Positions 43,299 through 52,286 of a stretch of 64,000 nucleotides of DNA are shown here, one piece after another. Origin of the DNA: Arsenophonus sp052174115. Its GTDB lineage: Bacteria > Pseudomonadota > Gammaproteobacteria > Enterobacterales > Enterobacteriaceae. A model generated the notes under the pieces. That model worked only from the letters and a program-made list of their open reading frames with translations, made no database searches and was not told where the DNA came from. The translations under genes and the position numbers were made by a program. The stretch is from positions 124,001-188,000 of the forward strand of contig JBQMRX010000001.1 of NCBI GenBank assembly GCA_052174115.1, in the 5' to 3' direction. Within the stretch, counting starts at the first letter, position 1; every line of letters starts with the position of its first letter.

Positions 43299-44252
43299 AT
43301 GTATACAAAAATATTAGGTACTGGCAGTTATTTACCTGTACAAATTCGTACGAATGCTGATTTAGAAAAAATGGTAGATACTTCTGATAAATGGATAACT
43401 ATTCGTACAGGAATTAAAGAACGTCGTATTGCTACAAAAGGAGATAATACATCTACAATGGGTGCTAAAGCTGCACAAAAAGCATTAGCAATTGCAGGCA
43501 TCATGGCTAATGAAATTGATTTAATTATTGTAGCAACAACTTCTTCAACTTATGCATTTCCAAGTGCAGCATGCCAAATTCAACAAATATTAGGAATTGA
43601 AAATTGTGCTGCATTTGATGTCGCTGCCGCATGTGCAGGTTTCACTCATGCATTAAGTATCAGTGATCAATTTATTAAAACAGGGATGATGAAGAAAGCA
43701 TTAGTTATTGGTTCTGATGTATTATCTAGAGTATTAGATCCGAATGATCGTAGTACACTTATTCTATTTGGTGATGCAGCAGGTGCAATTGTTGTCGGCT
43801 GTTCACAAGAGCCTGGTATTTTATCAACTCATTTGTATGCTAATGGTAATTATGGTGATTTATTAACTTTACGTCATCAAGAATATGATAAATATTTAAA
43901 ACCAACTTATATTACAATGTCGGGTAATGAAATTTTTAAAATTGCAGTAAATAAATTAGTTAATATTGTAAATGAAACATTAGAAAAAAATGAATTAGAT
44001 AAATCACAATTAGATTGGTTAGTTCCTCATCAAGCTAATTTACGAATTATTCAAGCAACAGCAAAAAAATTAGATATGCCAATTGATAAAATTATCATTA
44101 CTCTAGATAAACATGGTAACACTTCAGCAGCTTCAGTGCCAACAGCATTTGATGAAGCAATTAGAGATGGTCGTATAAAACGAGGGCAAATGGTATTACT
44201 TGAAGCGTTTGGTGGTGGTTTTACTTGGGGTTCAGCATTAATTCGTTTTTAA
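43299..44252 (+). CDS. fabH: 3-oxoacyl-ACP synthase III (FabH)
   Basis: It starts fatty-acid synthesis by condensing acetyl-CoA with malonyl-ACP. The product is 317 residues, exactly the E. coli length. The catalytic triad is visible as Cys112 (DVAAACAGF), His244 (VPHQANLRI) and Asn274 (HGNTSAASVP). Further conserved blocks are GTGSYLP, TRTGIKERR-like sequence and EAFGGGFTWGSALIRF. The start lies 6 nt after the last recognisable stop of the dead plsX, whose 3' end probably still supplies the translation-initiation context (AAGAG at 43281). It begins the intact fabH-fabD-fabG run. Confidence 0.98.
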   Translation: MYTKILGTGSYLPVQIRTNADLEKMVDTSDKWITIRTGIKERRIATKGDNTSTMGAKAAQKALAIAGIMANEIDLIIVATTSSTYAFPSAACQIQQILGIENCAAFDVAAACAGFTHALSISDQFIKTGMMKKALVIGSDVLSRVLDPNDRSTLILFGDAAGAIVVGCSQEPGILSTHLYANGNYGDLLTLRHQEYDKYLKPTYITMSGNEIFKIAVNKLVNIVNETLEKNELDKSQLDWLVPHQANLRIIQATAKKLDMPIDKIIITLDKHGNTSAASVPTAFDEAIRDGRIKRGQMVLLEAFGGGFTWGSALIRF

Positions 44253-44270
44253 GTTATAAAGGAAAATAAA

Positions 44271-45203
44271 ATGTCTAATTTTGCAATGATCTTTCCTGGT
44301 CAAGGTTCTCAATTTCTTGGGATGTTATCTGATTTAGCAAAAGAGTTTATAATAATAGAAGAAACATTTTCAAAGTCTTCTAATATTTTAGGATATGATC
44401 TATGGGATTTAGTTCAGAATGGCCCTAAAGAAGAATTAAATAAAACTTGGAAAACACAGCCAGCACTTTTATCTGCATCTGTAGCAATTTTTAAAGTATG
44501 GAAGAAAAAAAAAGGAAAAATGCCTAAACTAATGGCTGGTCATAGTTTAGGTGAATATTCTGCATTAGTTTGTGCTGATGTTATTGATTTTAAATCAGCC
44601 ATTAAATTAGTTGAACTACGCGGAAAATTAATGCAAGAATCTGTGCAGATAGGGGTTGGCGCTATGTATGTAATTATTGGTTTAAATAATGAATTAGTAT
44701 TAACGTTATGTCAACAAGCTTCACAAAACCAAATAGTTTCGATAGTTAATTTTAATTCTCCTGAACAGGTTGTTATTGCTGGTGAAAAAAGTGCTATTAA
44801 AAGAACGGTGAAATTATGTAAAGCTGCTGGTGCAAAATATACTTTACCATTACCTATTAGCGTTCCTTCACATTGTATATTGATGAAGCCAGCAGCAAAA
44901 AAATTATCACAAGCATTAGAAAAAATTGTATTTAATAAACCTAATATCAGTATTGTAAATAATGTCGATGTTAAAATAGAAAGTTCTGTAGATAATATTC
45001 GGTGTGCTTTAGTTAGGCAATTATATAATCCTGTACGATGGACTGAAACTATCGAATTCATAGCTAAGCAAGGGGTTACTCAGTTATTAGAAATAGGACC
45101 AGGTAAAGTATTAACAAATTTAACTAAACATATTGTTAATACAATTAATTCAACATCGATTAATAATACAGCATCATTAATTACTGCGTTAACAAATAAT
45201 TAG
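44271..45203 (+). CDS. fabD: Malonyl-CoA:ACP transacylase
   Basis: It loads malonyl groups onto ACP for chain elongation. The 310-residue product aligns with E. coli FabD (309). The catalytic serine is Ser92 in AGHSLGEYSALV and its histidine is His201 in SVPSHC. FPGQGSQ at the N-terminus and LVRQLYNPVRWTE and EIGPGKVLTNL near the C-terminus are typical. An AAAGGA lies 8 nt before the ATG, 18 nt after fabH. Poly-Lys patches (KKKKGKM) replace Gln/Gly-rich sequence, a composition effect. It is intact. Confidence 0.98.
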   Translation: MSNFAMIFPGQGSQFLGMLSDLAKEFIIIEETFSKSSNILGYDLWDLVQNGPKEELNKTWKTQPALLSASVAIFKVWKKKKGKMPKLMAGHSLGEYSALVCADVIDFKSAIKLVELRGKLMQESVQIGVGAMYVIIGLNNELVLTLCQQASQNQIVSIVNFNSPEQVVIAGEKSAIKRTVKLCKAAGAKYTLPLPISVPSHCILMKPAAKKLSQALEKIVFNKPNISIVNNVDVKIESSVDNIRCALVRQLYNPVRWTETIEFIAKQGVTQLLEIGPGKVLTNLTKHIVNTINSTSINNTASLITALTNN

Positions 45204-45211
45204 GAGAAAGC

Positions 45212-45946
45212 ATGAATTTTAATGGAAAAATAGCTTTAATAACTGGGGTAAGTCGTGGTATCGGTCGTTCAATAGCTGAACTACTTGCTAAGCGTGGTGC
45301 AAAAATAATCGGTACTTCTACAACTGAAAAAGGTGTTGATGTAATTAATAATTATCTTAATAATAAAGGTAAAGGCTATATTTTAAATGTTATAAATAGT
45401 AATTCTATTAATAACACTCTATCTAAAATTCGTGAAGAATTTGGTGAAGTTGATATTTTAATCAATAATGCAGGTATTACAAGTGATAACTTATTACTAC
45501 GAATGAAAGAAGAAGAATGGAATATAGTTATTAATACAAACTTAACTTCTGTCTTTAATTTATCTAAAGCCATAATACGTTCAATGATGAAAAAACATTA
45601 TGGTCGCATTATTTCTATTGGTTCAATTGTTGGTACATTAGGTAACATTGGACAAGCAAATTATGCGGCAGCTAAAGCAGGTGTTATCGCTTTTAGTAAA
45701 TCATTAGCGCGTGAAGTAGCTATTCGTGGTATTACAGTAAACGTTGTTTCACCTGGTTTTATAGAAACCGATATGACTCGAGCATTGACAGATAAACAAC
45801 GAGCAGACATTTTAGCTAATGTCCCTATTGGACGACTTGGTAATGCAAAAGAAATTGCTAATGCTGTAGCATTCTTAGCTTCTGATGAAGCAGCTTATAT
45901 CACAGGTGAAACATTACATGTTAATGGTGGTATGTGTATGTTTTAA
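45212..45946 (+). CDS. fabG: 3-oxoacyl-ACP reductase FabG
   Basis: It reduces 3-oxoacyl-ACP with NADPH, the first reduction in each elongation round. At 244 residues it equals E. coli FabG. The Rossmann loop is TGVSRGIGRS, and the catalytic Ser138, Tyr151 and Lys155 sit in IGSIVGT and GQANYAAAKAG. NNAGIT, SPGFIETDM and the C-terminal HVNGGM are also present. The gene follows fabD by 8 bp with a good GGAG site. The frame is intact and all catalytic residues are kept. Confidence 0.98.
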   Translation: MNFNGKIALITGVSRGIGRSIAELLAKRGAKIIGTSTTEKGVDVINNYLNNKGKGYILNVINSNSINNTLSKIREEFGEVDILINNAGITSDNLLLRMKEEEWNIVINTNLTSVFNLSKAIIRSMMKKHYGRIISIGSIVGTLGNIGQANYAAAKAGVIAFSKSLAREVAIRGITVNVVSPGFIETDMTRALTDKQRADILANVPIGRLGNAKEIANAVAFLASDEAAYITGETLHVNGGMCMF

Positions 45947-45986
45947 AAACTAATGAATCATTTGCATGATTAATGTTAAAATAGCA

Positions 45987-45992
45987 TATAAT
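45987..45992 (+). promoter_or_regulatory. Possible -10 element for acpP
   Basis: TATAAT lies about 100 nt upstream of acpP, with TTGCAT at 45962-45967 as a weak -35 at 19-bp spacing. In E. coli acpP has its own strong promoter between fabG and acpP. In A/T-rich DNA such matches are common, so this is only a candidate. Confidence 0.35.
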
Positions 45993-46096
45993 AAATGCGA
46001 AATCAAGTTTAAAAATCTAGGATTGATTGTGTCTTTCCTCTTATCTTAAACTACAAAAACCATCGTGAAAACGAGTTTTAATAGGAATTTAATAGT

Positions 46097-46357
46097 ATGA
46101 TCGCTAGAGAAAAATATGTTGATAACGACATTCAAAAACGTGTTAAAAAAATAATTGCTGAGCAACTAGGTGTTAAAGAAGATGAGGTTTCAAATAATGC
46201 TTCATTTGTTGAAGATTTAGGTGCAGATTCTCTCGACACTGTTGAATTAGTCATGGCATTAGAAGAAGAATTTGATACCGAAATTCCTGATGAAGAAGCC
46301 GAAAAAATAACGACCGTGCAAGCGGCTATTGATTATATTAATAATAATAAATCTTAA
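46097..46357 (+). CDS. acpP: Acyl carrier protein, with an N-terminal insertion
   Basis: It carries growing acyl chains on a phosphopantetheine arm. The product is 86 residues against 78 in E. coli. Residues 15-86 are nearly identical to E. coli, including the attachment serine (Ser45) in VEDLGADSLDTVELVMALEE. The N-terminus reads MIAREKYVDNDIQKRVKK where E. coli has MSTIEERVKK, eight extra residues ahead of helix I. The ATG is supported because the leader just upstream (ACCATCGTGAAAACGAGTTT, then AATAGGAATTTAATAGT) resembles the E. coli acpP leader, as recalled, up to its ATG. No in-frame ATG lies closer to helix I. A strong terminator follows. Confidence 0.96.
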   Translation: MIAREKYVDNDIQKRVKKIIAEQLGVKEDEVSNNASFVEDLGADSLDTVELVMALEEEFDTEIPDEEAEKITTVQAAIDYINNNKS

Positions 46358-46393
46358 GTTTATAAATTTAATTATAAATAATTTTATTTACAT

Positions 46394-46427
46394 ATATAGA
46401 CGGTCATGATCGACCGTCTATATTTTA
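46394..46427 (+). terminator. Rho-independent terminator after acpP
   Basis: A perfect 12-bp stem (46394-46405 with 46412-46423) containing TAGACGGTC/GACCGTCTA and a 6-nt loop is followed by TTTTA. It lies about 37 nt past the acpP stop. It is one of the few G/C-containing structures in a gap and is a clear intrinsic terminator for the rpmF-fab-acpP unit. Confidence 0.85.
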
Positions 46428-47429
46428 TTAAAATTTATTTTTTCTAGAAAATATAAATATTTAAATATTAAATAAGTTTTTTAATTAAACTTAAAATAAT
46501 TAAATAATATTTATTAAACTAATTAAAAATTTAATAATAATTACAATATTTTATTTTAAAATATATACAAATATTTTTATTTAATAAAAATTTATAATAA
46601 ATTTAATAATTAAATTTATTTATATAACAATACATATTTTTTTGATGTAATAATTATCCCTAATTTTAAATAAATAAATTCAATCATAAAAAAACTATAA
46701 TACTTTATTTATTAATAATTTAAATATAATAAGTTTTTAATAATTTTATCAATATATATAATAACTAAATATTTTTAATACTTAGTTATTATTATATATA
46801 TATTTTAAATATCAAACTGTTTTATTATTATTATTTAGAGTTTAAGTCTATATAATATTAATTATACTTTACATATTATTACTAATCTTAATATTAATAT
46901 CAATAATAATAAACGATTTTAAAAAATAAATGCATTTTTAAAATATTATTTATTAATTTTAATAAAATATTACTAATATACATATAGTTAAATTTATTTA
47001 AGTTAAATTAATATTAATTAATTTAGTTAATTATAGGTTTTTATTATAAAGAAGCAGGTGTAATTAACAAATGAAATTAAAGTATTTTTATAATCTTGTT
47101 CTTAAAAGATTAATTTATTATTCTAGTAATTAATTTTAAAATATTAATAATAAATAAAATAATTTAGTAAAAATATTAATTAAATCTTATATAAAAAAGT
47201 TGGTCAAAATAAAAAATGTAAATTTTATATTATTTAATTTTTTCTTTTTTCAATACATATAAATAGTTCGATTATCTCAGTTAAATTAATTTAATTAAAA
47301 AATCATAAAAAGATTTTAGATAAATAATCTAGTTATATTAAAATTTATTATTATATTAATAATAAATTTTAATAAATTATAATAATAAATAAATAGTATT
47401 TTAGTTTAATTGAAAAGTGAATATAATAA
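46428..47429. other. Site of the lost fabF
   Basis: Gene order predicts fabF between acpP and pabC. This 1 kb of A/T sequence gives no convincing FabF translation; only an isolated EAG-like match near 47050 was seen, too short to count. Elongation would then depend on FabB encoded elsewhere. Confidence 0.5.
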
Positions 47430-48200
47430 TTCATTAGATTAATGAAAAATAAAAAAATAATATTTCTGTAATGGGTAGAGTTGTTCAATTTGACAATAGT
47501 TGTTTTATAAAAAATCTGCGTAGTTGAACGTCAACATATCTTATTAAGACATCAGATTTATTGATTACAAAAATACTAAAAAACTATTTTACCTAGACTA
47601 GATTAACAGAAATTTATTTCTAATATAAATTAGATAGTACAATTAAATAAAAGAAATTTATCAATTATTAAAATTATTATTAATTATGTAAAAGTAGAAA
47701 AGGACATAATATAGTTGGTTTTAATAAAGTAATTATTATTATTTTATTAATTGATTATTCAAATATTTATTTAAATTAGATATAATCTAATATTAATTTA
47801 ATATTAAGTACTATACTTATAAATAATAATTGGTATTTATCAGTATTAAATATATAAATTATTTATAATAATATTAATAAAATAACAAATTAAATTATTG
47901 AATATTGATAAAATAATTATAATCGATACTAATAATATATTAATTTAATATTTGTACACTAAATTTAAATTATGCAAGCATTGAAAATGTAATATAAAAA
48001 AATTTATCATTTATTTATCTAATACTGATTATAAATTTTTTTATATTAATGATCATTTCAATATATTAGCTTATAATAATGAGATAATTATTACTAATTA
48101 TTTAATACCAATATTATCATATAAACATATTTTAATTCACAAAAATTAATTAGTATACCATTATTATTCTCGTTAATTATTCATTTTTACTATATTATTT
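47430..48200 (+). pseudogene. pabC: Fossil of aminodeoxychorismate lyase PabC
   Basis: No open frame remains, but the expected gene is traceable between acpP/fabF and mltG. Near 47465 the plus strand reads VMGRVVQFDNSCFIKN, matching E. coli AVSDRATQFGDGCFTTAR. This is followed by NVNISY, a stop, then DIRFIDYKNTKKL (KVSLLSAHIQRLQDACQRL), and near 47670 IKIIINYVKVEKD (LKVVISRGSGGRG). Near 48055-48130 FNILAYNNEIIITNYLIPIL matches LEESLQADEMVICNALMPVM. Stops and frame shifts interrupt throughout. PabC makes p-aminobenzoate for folate, so its loss points to host-supplied or salvaged folate precursors, or to a substitute enzyme. Limits are approximate. Confidence 0.8.
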
Positions 48201-48270
48201 GAAATTAAATTAATTTTTCTATTAATATTAGATTAATTTTATAATATAATTTTAGGAAACTAAAATAAAA

Positions 48271-49293
48271 ATGAAGTATATAAATCGAATATTGTTATTA
48301 ATTAGTTTTCTATTAATATTAAGTGGATATATTCTTTATATATTTTATCTTCAGATACAAAGTTATGGCAATATACTTATTAATATTCATGAAACAACTA
48401 TCTTTAATTTACCTGCAGGTACAGATCGAGCACAATTAGAATTATTATTAATAAAACAAAAAATAATAAATCATAGTAATAAATTTAAATGGCTACTAAG
48501 ATTAGAACCGCAATTAACACAATTTAAAGTTGGAACATATCGATTAAATTTTGGAATATCTTTGCGAACTATGTTAGAAATGTTCTTTACTGGCAAAGAA
48601 GCACAATTTAGTTTATTATTTATTGAAGGTTCTTGTTTTAAAGACTGGAAAAAAATATTAAATCAAGCTCCTTATTTAAAACAAACTATTGAAAATCAAC
48701 CTGTTGATAAACTAATACAGCAATTAGGATTACATAATAATCAACTATTAGAGGGGTTGTTTTATCCAGATACTTATTATTATACAGCAGAACTTAGTGA
48801 TATTGATATATTAAAACGAGCACATCATAAAATGATGACAGCTCTTGAATATGAATGGCAAAAACGAGCATCTAATTTACCATATAAAAATTTATATGAA
48901 ATGTTAATTATGGCTTCAATTATTGAAAAAGAAACTAGTATTGATATAGAGAAACCAAAAGTAGCTTCAGTATTTATTAATCGATTAAAGAAAAAAATGC
49001 GATTACAAACGGATCCTACTGTTATATACGGTTTAGGTGATAAATATCGTGGTAAACTTAATTATAGTGATTTATATAAACCAACCTCTTATAATACATA
49101 TTTAATTTTTGGTTTACCACCTTCACCAATTGCTATGCCTGGTATGGTTTCAATTAAAGCAGCAGCTCATCCTAGTAAAACTAATTATTTTTATTTTGTT
49201 GCAAGTGGTAATGGCGGACATACTTTTACTACTAATTTTAATGATCATAGTAATGCGGTTAAATATTATCGGCGGATAAAATATAAAAAATAA
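48271..49293 (+). CDS. mltG: Endolytic murein transglycosylase MltG (YceG)
   Basis: It cleaves nascent glycan strands in the periplasm and is thought to end peptidoglycan chain growth. At 340 residues it equals E. coli. A single N-terminal membrane segment (about residues 6-27) anchors it, followed by a LysM-like region and the YceG catalytic domain with Glu219 in MASIIEKETS. Other blocks are EGLFYPDTYYY, ASVFINRLKKKMRLQTDPTV, YNTYLIFGLPPSPIA and AAAHPSKTNYFYFVA. AGGA lies 12 nt before the ATG. tmk starts immediately after its stop. Retention with LpoB and DapA implies the cell still makes a peptidoglycan wall. Confidence 0.97.
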   Translation: MKYINRILLLISFLLILSGYILYIFYLQIQSYGNILINIHETTIFNLPAGTDRAQLELLLIKQKIINHSNKFKWLLRLEPQLTQFKVGTYRLNFGISLRTMLEMFFTGKEAQFSLLFIEGSCFKDWKKILNQAPYLKQTIENQPVDKLIQQLGLHNNQLLEGLFYPDTYYYTAELSDIDILKRAHHKMMTALEYEWQKRASNLPYKNLYEMLIMASIIEKETSIDIEKPKVASVFINRLKKKMRLQTDPTVIYGLGDKYRGKLNYSDLYKPTSYNTYLIFGLPPSPIAMPGMVSIKAAAHPSKTNYFYFVASGNGGHTFTTNFNDHSNAVKYYRRIKYKK

Positions 49294-49932
49294 ATGAAAA
49301 ATTATTATATAGTTGTTGAAGGTCTTGAAGGTGCTGGAAAAACTACAATAATAAAGACTATCGTAGAAATACTTCTTGAAGTAAAAAAAATAACTAAAAT
49401 TAATTTAACACGTGAGCCAGGAGGAACACCGTTAGCTGAAAAATTACGTCAATTAATTAAATATGGCATTTTAAAAGAAAAAATTACTGATAAAGCAGAG
49501 TTACTAATGATTTATGCAGCGCGTATACAATTAATTGAAAATGTTATCAAACCTGCCCTTGCAAACGGAAGATGGGTTATTAGCGATAGGAATGATCTTT
49601 CATCACAAGCCTATCAAGGAGGAGGACGTGCAATTTCTTCTAAATTAATTGAAATATTACGTAATAATATATTAAATAATTTTCGTCCTGATTTAATACT
49701 ATATCTTGATATAGAACCAGTTTTAGGTTTAAAACGAGCACGTGATCGTGATGAATTAGATCGAATAGAAAAAAAATCATTAGAGTTTTTTAAAATAACT
49801 CGTCAACGTTATCTTGAAATAGCATCTAAAGATAATACAATTATTACAATTGATGCTAATAAATCATTAGAAGATGTACAAAAAAATATTCGCTATGTAT
49901 TAACAAATTGGTTAATAAGTAAAGAAGAGTAA
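49294..49932 (+). CDS. tmk: Thymidylate kinase
   Basis: It phosphorylates dTMP to dTDP for DNA synthesis. The product is 212 residues (E. coli 213). The P-loop is EGLEGAGKTT at 9-18, followed by the TREPGGT substrate motif and the DR motif in ISDRNDLSSQAYQGGGR. The residue after DR is Asn where E. coli has His. The LID-type arginine stretch RARDRDELDRIE is kept. It starts directly after the mltG stop with no spacer, so it is probably translated by coupling. Order mltG-tmk-holB-tatD is as in E. coli. It is intact. Confidence 0.97.
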   Translation: MKNYYIVVEGLEGAGKTTIIKTIVEILLEVKKITKINLTREPGGTPLAEKLRQLIKYGILKEKITDKAELLMIYAARIQLIENVIKPALANGRWVISDRNDLSSQAYQGGGRAISSKLIEILRNNILNNFRPDLILYLDIEPVLGLKRARDRDELDRIEKKSLEFFKITRQRYLEIASKDNTIITIDANKSLEDVQKNIRYVLTNWLISKEE

Positions 49933-49936
49933 AAAA

Positions 49937-50926
49937 ATGAACTGGTATCCATGGTTAAAAAATGCATATAAACAGATAATTTCTCTCCATCAAAAAAAAC
50001 AAGGACATCATGCATTATTATTACATACTTACGCTGGAATGGGAAGTGATGCGCTTATTTATGCTATTAGTCGTTGGTTAATGTGTCAACAACCAATAAA
50101 TATAAAAAGTTGTGGTATTTGTCATAGTTGTCAACTAATGTTAGCAAAAACACATCTAGATTGGCATAAAATTATCGCAGAGAAAAATAATAACATGATA
50201 GGAATTGAAAGTATTCGTTATTTAACCGAAATTTTAGTTAATCATGCACAGCATGATGGTGCGAAAGTTATTTGGTTTCCTTATCTTGAAGGATTAACAG
50301 AAGCGGCAAGTAATGCGTTATTAAAGACTTTAGAAGAACCAACAAGTAATACTTATTTTTTATTAGAATGTCGTAATCCATCATTTTTATTAGCTACTTT
50401 ACGTAGTCGATGTTTTTATTATTATCTTTCTGTACCTGAATATAAAACTGTAATTTCTTGGTTAAAAAAACAAAAAATATTATTAACATTAGTTGATATT
50501 GAAACAGCAATAAAAGTTAATGCAGGAGCACCTCTTGCTGCTTTAATGTTATTACAGCCAGAAAATTGGTTAAAAAGAAAACAATTTTTTCAATTATTAA
50601 TGCAACATTTAACAACTAAAACACTTTTTAACTGGTTATCTGAATTAGATCAACCAGATGCTGTTGAACGAATAAAATGGTTAATAACTATTTTATTAGA
50701 TGCTGTAAAATATCAACAAAAAGTAAATAATTATTGTGTTAATCAAGATCAGTCATCATTATTCATTAAATTATCTACTATTAATTCTGCTGATATTTTA
50801 TTAAAAAGTGCTACTGAATGGCAAAATTGTCGTTATCAATTAATGTCAGTAATGGGGTTAAATCAGAAGTTACGATTAACATCTCAATTAATTAATTGGC
50901 AAAACAGGCTTTATAATTATTATTAA
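49937..50926 (+). CDS. holB: DNA polymerase III delta' subunit
   Basis: A non-ATP-hydrolysing member of the clamp-loader complex that helps load the beta clamp. The product is 329 residues (E. coli 334). The N-terminal WYPWL, the zinc-binding cysteines 50, 59, 62 and 65 (CQQPINIKSCGICHSCQL) and the SRC-type arginine-finger motif LLATLRSRC are visible, as is ASNALLKTLEEP. The middle third is Lys/Gln-rich but aligns in length. It starts 4 nt after tmk with a GAAGAG site. Its presence implies an otherwise standard replisome. Confidence 0.96.
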   Translation: MNWYPWLKNAYKQIISLHQKKQGHHALLLHTYAGMGSDALIYAISRWLMCQQPINIKSCGICHSCQLMLAKTHLDWHKIIAEKNNNMIGIESIRYLTEILVNHAQHDGAKVIWFPYLEGLTEAASNALLKTLEEPTSNTYFLLECRNPSFLLATLRSRCFYYYLSVPEYKTVISWLKKQKILLTLVDIETAIKVNAGAPLAALMLLQPENWLKRKQFFQLLMQHLTTKTLFNWLSELDQPDAVERIKWLITILLDAVKYQQKVNNYCVNQDQSSLFIKLSTINSADILLKSATEWQNCRYQLMSVMGLNQKLRLTSQLINWQNRLYNYY

Positions 50927-50937
50927 AAGAGTTCATT

Positions 50938-51729
50938 ATGTTTTTAGTTGATTCACATTGTCATCTCGATTGTTTAGATTATAAAAATAAACATAAAAAT
51001 ATCGATGATGTTATAAAAAAAGCAGCGGCTAATGAAGTAAAGTGTATTATGGCCGTCTCAACAACACTGCCTGGTTTTATTAGTATGAAACAACAGGTAA
51101 ATAAACATAATAATGTGGTATTTTCATGTGGCGTACATCCACTTAATCTTCATAAAAATTATAATTTTTATGAATTTTTACGTTTAGCATCAGATAATGA
51201 AGTTGTTGCATTAGGTGAAACTGGTTTAGATTATCATCATAAAAATAAAAATAAAAATATTAAATTACAACAAAAATCTTTTCGCCAACATATTCGTATT
51301 GGTTGTCAATTAAATAAACCTATTATTATTCATACTCGAGAGGCACAACAAGATACATTAATGATATTAAGGGAGGAAAAAATTAGTAATTGCGGTGGTG
51401 TTTTACATTGTTTTACAGAAAATGATCAAATGGCTAAAATATCATTAAATTTAGGGCTTTATATTTCATTTTCAGGTATAATAACATTTCATAATGCCGA
51501 ACAAATTCGTAAAACTGCGCGTATGATCCCTTTAGATCGTATTTTAATTGAAACTGATTCACCTTATTTATCGCCAGTTCCTTATCGTGGTGAAGAAAAT
51601 CAACCAGCTTATGTAAGAAATGTAGCACAGTTTTTAGCTAAATTAAAAGGAATTGATATTGAAGAAATTGCGCAAATTACTAAAAAAAATTTTTGTGATC
51701 TCTTTCATTTAACAATTAAAGATTATTAA
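50938..51729 (+). CDS. ycfH: TatD-family metal-dependent hydrolase (YcfH)
   Basis: A TIM-barrel metallohydrolase of the TatD DNase family; the physiological substrate of YcfH is uncertain. The 263-residue product matches E. coli YcfH (265). Metal-binding motifs are DSHCHLDCLD at the N-terminus, ALGETGLDYHH, IIHTREAQ, VLHCFTEN and IETDSPYLSPVP. It starts 11 nt after holB with an AAAAGAG site, in the conserved holB-ycfH order. All ligands are present, so it is probably active. Confidence 0.95.
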   Translation: MFLVDSHCHLDCLDYKNKHKNIDDVIKKAAANEVKCIMAVSTTLPGFISMKQQVNKHNNVVFSCGVHPLNLHKNYNFYEFLRLASDNEVVALGETGLDYHHKNKNKNIKLQQKSFRQHIRIGCQLNKPIIIHTREAQQDTLMILREEKISNCGGVLHCFTENDQMAKISLNLGLYISFSGIITFHNAEQIRKTARMIPLDRILIETDSPYLSPVPYRGEENQPAYVRNVAQFLAKLKGIDIEEIAQITKKNFCDLFHLTIKDY

Positions 51730-51772
51730 AAATAATTACAACTTTATAAAACTAGATTTAATGGATGATATT

Positions 51773-52132
51773 ATGGTAATAGAAACAATTTTTAGTAAAA
51801 TTATACGCCGTGAAATTCCTGCTGATTTTGTTTATCAAGATAATTTAGTAACAGCATTTAGAGATATAGAACCACAGGCTCCAATTCATATTTTAATTAT
51901 TCCTAATATTTTAATTCCTACTATTAATGACGTAAAACCTAAACATGAAAAGATATTAGGACATATGATTACAGTTGCCGGAAAAATTGCAAAAAAAGAA
52001 TCCATTGCTAATAATGGATATCGTTTAATTATAAATTGTAATAAACATTCCGGTCAAGAAATTTTTCATATTCATATGCATTTAGTTGGTGGTTGTCAAT
52101 TGGGGCCGATTTTAATAAAAAAAAATAAATAA
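51773..52132 (+). CDS. hinT: HIT-family purine nucleoside phosphoramidase HinT
   Basis: It hydrolyses AMP-linked phosphoramidates such as AMP-lysine. The histidine-triad motif is FHIHMHLVGG near the C-terminus, with TIFSKIIRREIPADFVYQD and FRDIEPQAPIHILIIPN upstream, all close to E. coli HinT. Two in-frame ATGs exist: 51761, with no ribosome-binding site, and 51773, preceded by GGA at 9 nt and giving MVIETIFSK with 119 residues, the E. coli length. The second was chosen. It keeps the E. coli position between ycfH and lpoB. It is intact. Confidence 0.95.
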   Translation: MVIETIFSKIIRREIPADFVYQDNLVTAFRDIEPQAPIHILIIPNILIPTINDVKPKHEKILGHMITVAGKIAKKESIANNGYRLIINCNKHSGQEIFHIHMHLVGGCQLGPILIKKNK

Positions 52133-52286
52133 ATTTAAAATTATTATTTTGTTAATTTATCATTAATTATCTAAGAATAATAATTCTATTATTTAATCTT
52201 TAATTATAACTAATTTATATTAGTTTTTAACTTAGAATTATTATTTAGTTTTTCTTATAATTTTAAGATATTAAGGAATATAATAA

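Noticed and set aside
44711..45061. 116-codon open frame antisense to fabD.
   Set aside because: It lies wholly inside an intact, well-recognised gene and has no recognisable motif; antisense frames of this size arise from codon bias.
46950..47110. Possible fabF fragment (YKEAG near 47050).
   Set aside because: Only four or five residues match; no ordered series of FabF motifs was found, so it cannot be supported.
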